A stretch of DNA of 5,395 nucleotides from an uncultured Flavobacteriales bacterium (GTDB taxonomy: Bacteria; Bacteroidota; Bacteroidia; Flavobacteriales_D; Sanyastnellaceae): positions 1 through 5,395 of the forward strand of contig CALACF010000237.1 in assembly GCA_937890245.1 (NCBI GenBank). The letters run 5' to 3'. Below, one piece after another: positions 1 to 5,395 of this stretch. A model generated the notes under the pieces. The model made no database searches, was not told where the DNA came from, and saw only the letters and a program-made list of their open reading frames with translations. A program made the position numbers and the translations under genes. The number at the start of each line of letters is the position of its first letter. Position 1 is the first letter of the stretch.

Positions 1-236
1 TGCGCGTGCGCGATGCGCGGCTGGAAGGCTACGACTGGTTTCACATGTCGCCACTGGCGCCGGGCAGCGAGGTGATCGATATTTCTGGGACGTTTGAGGT
101 GACGCTCCCGCCGCTCTTTTTGCTGGGCAATGGCGACTTGGAAACGACCACGATCACCTTTCAGCTGCAGGACCGAGCGGAGAACTGGAGCAACGTTGTG
201 AGCTCGCCTGAGCTCGCTGTGCACGACTCACTGTGA
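1..236 (+). CDS. C-terminal part of an unrecognised, probably extracytoplasmic protein (5' end outside window)
   Basis: The reading frame is open from the left edge (first complete codon at 3-5) to a TGA at 234-236, so only about the last 77 residues are visible. The GTG at 6-8 is most likely an internal valine: the frame continues upstream of it and no signal peptide follows. The visible part alternates hydrophobic and polar residues in a beta-rich way. It ends with an 'FQLQDRAENWSNVV' stretch, which resembles the last strands of Ig-like or lipoprotein-type domains in Bacteroidota secreted proteins (inference from pattern only). It has no type A or type B sorting domain at its C-terminus. 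The stop lies only 10 bases before the next gene's ATG, which suggests co-transcription with the cargo/PorP pair. Function is unknown. That this is real coding sequence is fairly secure from frame, spacing and composition; its family is not. Confidence 0.7.
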   Translation, partial: RVRDARLEGYDWFHMSPLAPGSEVIDISGTFEVTLPPLFLLGNGDLETTTITFQLQDRAENWSNVVSSPELAVHDSL

Positions 237-246
237 CGGAATTGTG

Positions 247-318
247 ATGTGGAAGCGCGGTCATATTAAAGGGATACTGCTGTTGACGGGCGTGCTCTCG
301 ACGCTACATCTTGCGGCC
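247..318 (+). other. Signal peptide of the T9SS cargo
   Basis: Residues 1-24 have a basic start (Lys and Arg at 3-4, Lys at 8), a hydrophobic core ('ILLLTGVLSTL') and an Ala-Ala ending at 23-24. Predicted cleavage between Ala24 and Gln25 leaves an N-terminal Gln, the residue often found after signal peptidase I cleavage in Bacteroidota. A good signal peptide directly after the ATG supports this start. Confidence 0.85.
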
Positions 319-3300
319 CAGGGCCCTGAATTCTCGATGACCGACACGACGGTTACCACTTGCTACGGCCAACTCTATGATTCGGGCGGAGCGGATGAGC
401 TGTACTCAAACAATGAGGACCTCGTTTTCACAATCGATGCGGGGGTTCCGCTGCTGTGCGAATGGGTCGATTTCTTCGAAGTGGAAGAGCCGCTGGGCGG
501 CAACTGGTTTGACTACGTTGTTTTATACGCGGGGCCATCGACTGCGAGCCCGGTGATCGACACCCTCGCCGGGGAGGGCGTACTGCCGCCCAGCTTTTCG
601 ACGGCCGGCGCATTGACCTTAAAGTTTCACTCGGACGGAAGCGCGCAACGCCCTGGTTTTCACTTGATTTGGGAAGCTGACATCGACCCGCCGCAGGCAC
701 CGTCTGCGGTCTGGAATGCGCCGGGATCTTGTCCCCATAGCGTATTCCAATTGGTCTTTAATCAGCCCATCGAATGCGCATTGGTCGATTGGGATACCGT
801 GGAGTTGACTGGTTTTGCGGCCAATCTCGCAACGGTCCAAAATATCAGTTGCGCGGGGGGCAGCACCTCGATGCTCATGTTCCCCGTGGACGGTGACGGT
901 TTCGACGTGAACTGCCCAATTGAAATTCTGGTGCAGATAGGCGTGCGGGACGAATGCGACTCGATCTGGACCTACCCGGTGAACGCAGTATTGCAGATCG
1001 ATGACTGCGGGCCGAACCTCGATTGGGCGATGTGGACGGACACGGTGTGCGCGGGAAGTTGTGCATGGCAAGAGGTAACGACAGCGGGTTGCCTCGCGAC
1101 GGACGTGCTCTGGACAGGCAGTGATGGCAGTTCATTTGCGGGGCCGGGGCCCCATCAACTTTGCCCCGAATCAACAACGGACTACACGATCTCGGCGGTG
1201 GTTGCGGCTACGGGGTTGAGCGAACAATTGGTGGCGACCCTGGCCGTGGTCGCGGCGGAAACCGGCGTGCAGGACACGTCCATGTGCATGGGCGAGGCGT
1301 TGTTGCTGACGGGATCGCCACCGGGCGGAACGTGGAGCGGTCCTGGCGTTTACATGGATCCAAATGACTCGAGCGCCTTCAGCTTCTTCGCCGACTCTGC
1401 TGGGATCGGAGTGCATTTAATCGACTACCTCCTTCCCGGACTCGGCTGCTCGGCCCAATGGCAAGTGGACGTGCTCGATTTCTCCGTCCCCTCCGCCCTG
1501 GCGGCATGTCCCGGTAGCGGCGCCTTCCAAATCCCGGCCACGCCATCCGACGGCAGCTGGGCCGGCACAGACGTGGACAGCAGCGGTCTTTTCACGCCGG
1601 TCACACCCGGAACCTTCGTGCTGGTCTACACCGCCGGCTACTGTACGGGCAGCACCGTGGTCGTGGTCGACGACATCGCCGTGGTGAGCGACTTGGGCCA
1701 GATTTGTGCAACCGAGCCGGCCGACAGCCTGCCCACGTGGCCGCCGGGCGGACTGTGGACCGGCCCCGGGATCATGGACCAGGCCAACGCCTGGTTCGAC
1801 CCAGCCGAAGTGGCCGCCGGCCCGTTCATCCTGACGTACAGCATCGAAGGCTGCAGCCAACAAGTGCCCGGCGAAATCCTGCCCATCTGGGGCGGATGGA
1901 ACCGCTCGAGTTGTCCTACGCAAGACCCCTGGATCCCGAACCCGGGAGCGGTACCCGCAGGTGGTACGTGGTCTGGGCCCGGAATCTCCGACCCGGCAAC
2001 GGGCGAATTTGACCCCAGCGCTGTCGGCGACGACAGCTGGTCACTGTTGCTCTACACGGCTGAAAACGGCTGCATCGACACCACGTGGATGCTCACCCGC
2101 ACAACACGCATCATCCCGACCACCGCCGACCTCTGCCTCGGCGCCGCAGACATCGACCTGAACAGCGACGCGATCGGGGCATCGCCATGGTGCGGAATAT
2201 GGACCGTACAAGTCGCTGATCCAGGCGGCGCAGGCGCCGTCGTTCCTGGCGCCGTTGAAAACGTCGTGGATTGCGATTGGATGTTTTACCCCAGCGTGCT
2301 GTCCTCCGGAGGCTACCAACTTTATTACACCCTCAACGGATGTGTTGACTCTGTGGAAATCAGCGTGTTTCCCGACGAATTGGCCCTAGACGCTTTGCTT
2401 TTATGCCAATCCTCACCTGCATTCGACCTCGCCGCCGACGCTGGCGCTTGGAGCGGTACGTGGTCAGGATTGGGCGTAGACGCCGCGGGGTGGTTCGATC
2501 CAGAGCTGGCCGCAGCACTGAGCGGCGCAGTTGGTGGCGGTGATGGGACGACGGGCGCTTTGCCGATTGCCTGGAACAACCCAGCTGCTTGCCGTGACAC
2601 GGTATGGATCGAAGTTGAACTGCTGCCGGAGCTTTCGGCAGCCGGGCTTGTGGGCGTGCTGTGCTGGAACGAGGACGCACTCGAAGTTGAGGTTGCGCCC
2701 GCAGAGGCGGTGCTGACGATTGATGGAGCGGGCGCGGGCGATCCATTGACGACGGCTGGATTGGGCGAGGGCGCGCACACGGTGGCGTTGAACTGGAACG
2801 GGGCGGTCTGTGCGGCCGACTCGGCCTGGACCTTTGAAGTGCTGCCGCCGCTGACAGCCGAACTTTCTGTTACAGACTCGACCCTTTGTCCGGGGAGCGC
2901 CACGGTGTTGCAGGTCAGTTACGCGGGCGGACTGACGGCGCCCAATGGGCCGACGGCAGCCAATATTTCGTGGTGGGACGGTGCGCCGCCCTACGACGAG
3001 CGGCCTGCGGCGCCCGAAGTTTCGCAGTGGGCCACAGTGGAGATCGCCGACGGATGCTCCGATCCGGCGATCGACTCGGTGTACTTGTTGGTGCTGCCGC
3101 CCTTTGACGTGGCCGTGGACGCCAGCGAGCTGAGCTGCTATGGCACGCCAGGCGCGGCCGAACTGATCGTCAGCTCGCCCGCTTCGGTCGCCATGTTTTG
3201 GGACGGGGACCCCTTGGAGTCCAACTTCGGCACGGGCATCGCCGGCGACAGTTATGTCTGGGCGCTCATAGACGCCGTGGAGGGCTGCAGCTGGGACACC

Positions 3301-3912
3301 TTGATCGAGCTGCCGGGCCATCCGCCCGTGACGGCAGCCTTCACTGTGGTGCCAGACGAAACCTGCATTGCGTGGACAAGCCAACCCCTACAGTTCATCG
3401 ACTTGAGCCAGTACGCCGACAGCGGCTGGTGGCAAATCCAAACGGCACCTTCCAGCGGAGGTGCAGGCGGCACCGGTGGCTCGGGCGGCACGGAAGGAGC
3501 GTTGTTGCCGTATGTATTCGGCCAGAATCTGAATTGGTCTTTTGCAGAACCCGGAACGTATGAAGTCCAATTGAGCGTCGTGCACAGCTCGGGGTGTGCC
3601 GACACCGCGTCGCAAAGCGTCTGCATCCTGCCCGACATCACGCTCTGGTTCCCCGAGGCATTCTCGCCCAACGACGACGGGGCAAACGACCGATTTTCCG
3701 TTCACGGCGAGGGCCTGCTCGACTACGCTTGCAGAATTTACAACCGTTGGGGCGCCTTGGTCTGGAGCAGCGAAGATGTTGCCGACAGTTGGGATGGCTT
3801 CAGCATGGACGGGCACAAGGCGCCGCAGGGCGTTTACGTCGTCCAAATTTCGGCGCGCGATACGGGCGGGTTGGTCACTTCTAAAACGGCGCCGCTGCGC
3901 CTGGTCAGATGA
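247..3912 (+). CDS. Large modular T9SS cargo with CUB-like domain, Ig/PKD-like modules and type B (gliding-motility-associated) C-terminal sorting domain
   Basis: This is a predicted secreted surface protein of 1221 residues, counted from the ATG at 247. A GTG directly before it (244) is an alternative start adding one residue. Order: Sec signal peptide (1-24, cleavage before Gln25); CUB-like domain (about 35-145) with 'CYGQLYDSGG' and 'HSDGSAQRPGF'; an Ig-like domain (about 149-252); a cysteine-rich segment (254-340); ten modules of 66-90 residues, each bounded by an early and a late cysteine (347-1117); and a type B sorting domain (1133-1221) with 'FSPNDDGANDRF' and 'IYNRWG'. Type B domains direct export through T9SS and match the families named CHU_C or gliding motility-associated C-terminal domain. 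No catalytic domain is visible, so adhesion, matrix or ligand binding is the likely role (inference). The stop overlaps the next gene in an ATGA. Codon preference varies strongly along the gene. Confidence 0.95.
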   Translation: MWKRGHIKGILLLTGVLSTLHLAAQGPEFSMTDTTVTTCYGQLYDSGGADELYSNNEDLVFTIDAGVPLLCEWVDFFEVEEPLGGNWFDYVVLYAGPSTASPVIDTLAGEGVLPPSFSTAGALTLKFHSDGSAQRPGFHLIWEADIDPPQAPSAVWNAPGSCPHSVFQLVFNQPIECALVDWDTVELTGFAANLATVQNISCAGGSTSMLMFPVDGDGFDVNCPIEILVQIGVRDECDSIWTYPVNAVLQIDDCGPNLDWAMWTDTVCAGSCAWQEVTTAGCLATDVLWTGSDGSSFAGPGPHQLCPESTTDYTISAVVAATGLSEQLVATLAVVAAETGVQDTSMCMGEALLLTGSPPGGTWSGPGVYMDPNDSSAFSFFADSAGIGVHLIDYLLPGLGCSAQWQVDVLDFSVPSALAACPGSGAFQIPATPSDGSWAGTDVDSSGLFTPVTPGTFVLVYTAGYCTGSTVVVVDDIAVVSDLGQICATEPADSLPTWPPGGLWTGPGIMDQANAWFDPAEVAAGPFILTYSIEGCSQQVPGEILPIWGGWNRSSCPTQDPWIPNPGAVPAGGTWSGPGISDPATGEFDPSAVGDDSWSLLLYTAENGCIDTTWMLTRTTRIIPTTADLCLGAADIDLNSDAIGASPWCGIWTVQVADPGGAGAVVPGAVENVVDCDWMFYPSVLSSGGYQLYYTLNGCVDSVEISVFPDELALDALLLCQSSPAFDLAADAGAWSGTWSGLGVDAAGWFDPELAAALSGAVGGGDGTTGALPIAWNNPAACRDTVWIEVELLPELSAAGLVGVLCWNEDALEVEVAPAEAVLTIDGAGAGDPLTTAGLGEGAHTVALNWNGAVCAADSAWTFEVLPPLTAELSVTDSTLCPGSATVLQVSYAGGLTAPNGPTAANISWWDGAPPYDERPAAPEVSQWATVEIADGCSDPAIDSVYLLVLPPFDVAVDASELSCYGTPGAAELIVSSPASVAMFWDGDPLESNFGTGIAGDSYVWALIDAVEGCSWDTLIELPGHPPVTAAFTVVPDETCIAWTSQPLQFIDLSQYADSGWWQIQTAPSSGGAGGTGGSGGTEGALLPYVFGQNLNWSFAEPGTYEVQLSVVHSSGCADTASQSVCILPDITLWFPEAFSPNDDGANDRFSVHGEGLLDYACRIYNRWGALVWSSEDVADSWDGFSMDGHKAPQGVYVVQISARDTGGLVTSKTAPLRLVR
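349..681 (+). other. CUB-like domain encoded near the N-terminus of the cargo
   Basis: This segment has the CUB pattern: an early cysteine followed by 'LYDSGG', then 'LYSNNED', a second cysteine, an aromatic-rich strand ('WVDFFEVE'), 'FDYVVLYAGPS', and a late 'LKFHSDGSAQRPGF' with an aromatic strand after it. CUB domains bind proteins or glycans, often with calcium. In Bacteroidota they commonly sit at the front of type B sorting-domain proteins. Only two cysteines lie inside the domain. Family assignment is by pattern, not by a profile search. Confidence 0.7.
1285..3597 (+). repeat. Array of about ten cysteine-bounded Ig/PKD-like modules, several with a GTWSGPG motif
   Basis: Counted from the ATG at 247, paired cysteines bound successive modules: 347/401, 421/466, 487/536, 556/609, 630/699, 720/782, 806/855, 881/937, 964/1014 and 1040/1117. 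The early cysteine often sits in a 'CxG' context and the late one in 'NGCxD' or 'GCxDT', as in Ig/PKD-like domains with one disulfide each. Modules 1-6 carry a 'G(T/S/L)W(S/T)GPG' turn, usually followed by 'xFDP': clear in modules 1, 3 and 4, with variants in 2 and 6 and a degenerate form in 5. The conserved tryptophans are encoded at 1333, 1558, 1756, 1969, 2200 and 2461. The DNA of the units is well diverged, so the repeats are old rather than recent duplications. The likely role is a stalk or multivalent binding surface (inference). Confidence 0.8.
3451..3501 (+). repeat. Glycine-rich low-complexity insert in the last PKD-like module
   Basis: Seventeen codons encode residues 1069-1085 as mainly Gly, with Ser, Thr and Ala (GGAGGTGGSGG core), written in GGN-rich DNA. 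The insert sits between the 'FIDLSQYADSGWW' strand and the 'WSFAEPGTYEVQLSVVHSSGC' strands of a PKD-like domain, where the family usually has a 'WDFGDG' turn. Confidence 0.85.
3643..3909 (+). other. Type B T9SS C-terminal sorting domain (gliding motility-associated C-terminal domain)
   Basis: The last 89 residues (1133-1221) show the complete family pattern: 'LWFPEAFSPNDDGANDRF', a central 'CRIYNRWGALVW', then 'DSWDG', 'APQGVYVVQI', and a short basic end 'LRLVR'. This is the CHU_C-type domain that targets proteins to T9SS and marks type B cargo, as opposed to the type A domain. Length and position at the extreme C-terminus are normal, so the export signal looks intact. Confidence 0.95.
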
Positions 3913-4931
3913 GAGCGATCTGTTCGATGCGAGAAATAGCAGGACGATGGGCCTTGGGGCTGGCGAGCATGGCGGCCATTTCGGGCGCGTTGGCCCAAGA
4001 TGCGATACTTCCCCTTTCGCAGGGGCAGTCCCAGCTAGACAATCCGGCGGCCATGGTGGCGGCTAGCGAAGATTGGGAAGTCCAGATGCAGCACGCGGCG
4101 CGCTGGGCAAATGTCAATACCGGCTTCAATACCCAAGCGATGACGGCGAGGAAAAGCCTTCGATGGGGTGACATGCCCGGGCAAATTGGGCTGCGTTTCG
4201 TCGAGGATCGACTCGGTCCGGGCTTGAGCCATCGCGCATATGGGGTGCAGGCTTCCGTCGAGCAAAAACTGGGGCGCGCGCTCATAGTCGGCGCCGGGGT
4301 GCAGCTCGGACTGGCGGAATGGTCGTGGGATTTGACGGGCTTGAGCTGGGGACAGCAATACGGCCCAGGCGGCTTCGACCCCGGCGCGTCAACGGGCGAA
4401 GATGCTGAACTGCTTCGCGGCGCCTCCCGATACGCAGATTGGGCGCTGGGTGTCGCTGTCGACTTCAGCGGGACAGTAAATCTAAGGGGCGACCTCGCAT
4501 TGCACCACGGACGTCAAAATGTCGGGCTGATCGACACCCGTGCCGACTCGCTCGCCTTTCGATTCCACGCTGGAAGTAGCTTGGAGGCCCCGCTCGAGCT
4601 CGGCAGCAGTCAGATTGGCACACTCAGAATATGGCAACGGTCCGACCTTCAAGGCGGCGAGCAACTTCTCGAACTTGGCGCAGAAATTCGCCACAGGTTT
4701 GGACACAATTCGCAGTATACCCGCCATAGCCGGTCGAACGAAATCGGCATCGGCCTCGCCTACCAAAACTCGGGCGCCCTGCGGCCCATCTTCTCTTGGC
4801 GTGGAGCAGGTGGTTGGTCGGCCCGTCTTGGCCCCGCCCTATCGACCGGCCCCTCGGGCGCCTCGCAAGGCTGGGCCATCGCCATGGGCTTTGCCCCCAC
4901 CTATGGCCTGCTGCGCTACCCGACGCGCTGA
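3909..4931 (+). CDS. PorP/SprF-family type IX secretion system outer-membrane protein
   Basis: This predicted 340-residue outer-membrane beta-barrel belongs to the PorP/SprF family, whose members assist export or surface attachment of type B T9SS cargo. A signal peptide ends 'SGALA' with Gln30 next. The mature N-terminus keeps the family's 'Q...NPA' start (Asn-Pro-Ala at 45-47), though the usual 'QDPxFSQF' is degenerate. Further family hallmarks are 'GQIGLRFVEDRLGPG' (91-105), 'GVQLGLAEWSWDL' (130-142), 'LSWGQQYGPGGFDP' (145-158) with 'STGE' (161-164), and 'LALHH' (196-200). Alternating beta strands run to the C-terminus. Length is typical. The ATG overlaps the cargo stop as ATGA, implying translational coupling; a second in-frame ATG at 3927 would give a shorter, also plausible, signal peptide. 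Several PorP/SprF paralogues usually occur per genome, so no specific symbol is given. It is probably the dedicated partner of the upstream cargo (inference). Confidence 0.9.
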   Translation: MRAICSMREIAGRWALGLASMAAISGALAQDAILPLSQGQSQLDNPAAMVAASEDWEVQMQHAARWANVNTGFNTQAMTARKSLRWGDMPGQIGLRFVEDRLGPGLSHRAYGVQASVEQKLGRALIVGAGVQLGLAEWSWDLTGLSWGQQYGPGGFDPGASTGEDAELLRGASRYADWALGVAVDFSGTVNLRGDLALHHGRQNVGLIDTRADSLAFRFHAGSSLEAPLELGSSQIGTLRIWQRSDLQGGEQLLELGAEIRHRFGHNSQYTRHSRSNEIGIGLAYQNSGALRPIFSWRGAGGWSARLGPALSTGPSGASQGWAIAMGFAPTYGLLRYPTR

Positions 4932-4945
4932 ACCGACGCGCTAAA
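4920..4945. repeat. 13-bp tandem duplication across the PorP/SprF stop codon
   Basis: Units at 4920-4932 and 4933-4945 read ccgacgcgct followed by gaa or aaa, so they are identical except for one base. The first unit contains the gene's TGA stop (4929-4931). The second contains a TAA at 4942-4944 in another frame and runs into the A-tract of the terminator. It is probably a small replication-slippage duplication. Confidence 0.75.
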
Positions 4946-4984
4946 AAAAAAAGGGACGGCCCCCGTACAAGAAGCCGCCCCTTT
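4943..4984 (-). terminator. Rho-independent terminator for the minus-strand gene
   Basis: An 11-bp stem pairs 4950-4960 with 4974-4984 around a 13-base loop. Read on the minus strand, the hairpin is complete with one G-U pair (positions 4978/4956) and runs directly into a T-tract made by the ten A residues at 4943-4952, three of which are in the stem. It begins 23 bases after the minus-strand stop codon at 5007-5009. On the plus strand the G-U pair becomes an A-C mismatch and the following bases are only loosely T-rich (4994-5009), so any termination of the plus-strand operon here would be weaker. Confidence 0.85.
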
Positions 4985-5006
4985 CAGGCTCAGATTTTGG
5001 TTTTGG

Positions 5007-5395
5007 TTATTCCCCCCCGCATTCTGAGTTGAAGAGCAAGAGCAGGTCGAGCATATCTTGGATGCCCACCAAGCCATTGAAATCGAAATCCCAACAAATC
5101 GGCGTTACACATGTCCCGTCATCGAGGTTTACCAAGGCATTGAAGTTCTGCATTTCAGGGTCTGTACAACCCGTCCACAGGCAGCTTCCATTTTCAATGG
5201 TCGCGCCCTGATCGAAGTTGACCGCTCCAGGATACATACAACCCTCGATGCCGCATTGAATGCCTGGCATGTCGCAGGGCTCGTCGATCAGCATTTCGAA
5301 GGGCAGAGGATTCAAGATGCCGCAGCCCGCGCCGTCCGTGTTGTAGAACATGAGCATGTCCGTCAAGTCCACCGCACCGATGTAGCCGTCGCCAT
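5007..5395 (-). CDS. C-terminal part of a cysteine-rich secreted protein with two dockerin-like motifs (5' end outside window)
   Basis: The frame enters from the right edge and ends at TAA (5007-5009), giving 128 complete codons. The GTG at 5370-5372 is almost certainly an internal valine, because it lies inside a motif reading 'GDGYIGAVDLTDMLMFYN'. Visible order: dockerin-like calcium-loop motif (residues 1-25); linker with Cys40 and Cys47; two cysteine-paired repeats beginning 'GCMYPGAVNF' and 'GCTDPEMQNF' (51-99); and a second dockerin-like motif, 'DFDFNGLVGIQDMLDLLLL', at the C-terminus, ending ECGGE. Both loops keep the acidic/Asn positions, the Gly and the later Asp of dockerin or EF-hand-like sites. 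Such modules are frequent in secreted proteins of marine Bacteroidota. No sorting domain follows, so the C-terminus is unusual for a T9SS cargo. Extracellular location is inferred from the modules. The gene converges on the PorP/SprF gene. Confidence 0.85.
   Translation of the reverse strand, partial: GDGYIGAVDLTDMLMFYNTDGAGCGILNPLPFEMLIDEPCDMPGIQCGIEGCMYPGAVNFDQGATIENGSCLWTGCTDPEMQNFNALVNLDDGTCVTPICWDFDFNGLVGIQDMLDLLLLFNSECGGE
5010..5090 (-). other. C-terminal dockerin-like calcium-binding motif
   Basis: The last 27 residues read Asp-x-Asp-x-Asn-Gly-x-Val, then Asp after three more residues, followed by a leucine-rich helix ('MLDLLLLFN'). This matches one half of a dockerin type I repeat or an EF-hand-like loop with its F helix. 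The partner motif lies at 5319-5395, separated by the cysteine repeats rather than adjacent as in classical cellulosomal dockerins. Confidence 0.65.
5097..5243 (-). repeat. Two tandem cysteine-paired repeats of the GC(T/M)xPxxxNF...GxC type
   Basis: Repeat units at 5172-5243 and 5097-5171 encode 24-25 residues each. Shared features are Gly-Cys, Pro at the fifth position, Asn-Phe, a Gly/Asn-rich middle, and 'xDDGTC' or 'IENGSC' near the end. The two cysteines probably form a disulfide in each unit. Closely similar units with 'GCTDPxACNYN...DDGSC' are familiar from secreted proteins of aquatic Bacteroidota; their function is not established. Confidence 0.75.
5319..5395 (-). other. First dockerin-like motif, cut by the window edge
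   Basis: The complete codons read 'GDGYIGAVDLTDMLMFYN'. The preceding codon ends in AT, compatible with Asp or Asn as the first calcium ligand. The Gly, Ile and later Asp positions and the hydrophobic helix fit the same pattern as the C-terminal motif. Confidence 0.6.

Noticed and set aside
6..236. A complete small gene of 76 codons starting at the GTG at position 6
   Set aside because: The frame is open to the window edge, the GTG is not followed by a signal peptide or a typical N-terminus, and the sequence looks like the end of a beta-rich domain. A truncated larger gene is more likely.
2325..2903. Minus-strand open frame of 192 codons with Ser/Pro/Ala-rich translation
   Set aside because: It is a low-complexity translation caused by the reverse complement of Gly/Ala/Thr-rich coding sequence, and it overlaps the well-supported cargo gene.
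2464..3384. Long minus-strand open frame of 306 codons inside the cargo gene
   Set aside because: It is antisense to a gene with clear domain structure, its translation is rich in Arg, His and Gly with no recognisable motif, and long antisense frames are expected in GC-rich coding DNA.
3457..3492. GGN-repeat DNA as a possible regulatory or G-quadruplex element
   Set aside because: The triplet pattern is in frame and explained by the glycine-rich codons. The G runs are mostly only two bases long, so a strong quadruplex is unlikely.
3596..4066. Plus-strand open frame spanning the cargo/PorP junction
   Set aside because: It is an out-of-frame shadow: Arg/Pro/Thr-rich, without motifs, overlapping the type B sorting domain and the PorP/SprF signal peptide, which are both well supported in their own frames.
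4796..5032. Plus-strand open frame running through the intergenic gap and terminator
   Set aside because: It overlaps the end of the PorP/SprF gene out of frame, passes through the hairpin and A-tract, and its translation has no protein-like pattern.

Overview
The window looks like part of a Bacteroidota chromosome, most plausibly a free-living or aquatic member of the Flavobacteriales or a related order. The evidence is a type B (gliding-motility-associated) sorting domain, a PorP/SprF-family outer-membrane protein, and the 'GC(T/M)xPxxxNF...(D/N)GxC' and dockerin-like modules common in secreted proteins of that phylum. The DNA is GC-rich for a flavobacterium. No RNA gene, insertion sequence, CRISPR array or phage gene was seen.

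Layout. Bases 1-236 hold the 3' end of a plus-strand gene for an unrecognised, probably extracytoplasmic beta-rich protein. After 10 bases, a 1221-codon gene (247-3912) encodes a large modular type IX secretion system (T9SS) cargo: signal peptide, CUB-like domain, Ig-like domain, about ten cysteine-bounded Ig/PKD-like modules (several with a GTWSGPG motif), a PKD-like module with a glycine-rich insert, and a C-terminal type B sorting domain. Its stop overlaps the start of a PorP/SprF-family gene (3909-4931) in an ATGA. The three plus-strand genes are probably one transcription unit. A 75-base intergenic region follows. It holds part of a 13-bp tandem duplication and a hairpin whose U-tract lies on the minus-strand transcript. 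From 5007 to the right edge, a convergent minus-strand gene, open at its 5' end, encodes the C-terminus of a cysteine-rich protein with two dockerin-like calcium-binding motifs flanking two short cysteine-paired repeats.

How they work together. The cargo is expected to cross the inner membrane by Sec and the outer membrane by T9SS. In this family the type B domain often depends on a partner PorP/SprF protein, and the coupled downstream gene is the obvious candidate. The main product would be a cell-surface or released adhesin-like protein. Nothing here is a clearly new system. The points that merit a second look are the cargo/partner coupling, the glycine insert that replaces the usual PKD core, the alternating G-ending and C-ending codon patches inside single genes, and the dockerin-bracketed minus-strand protein.
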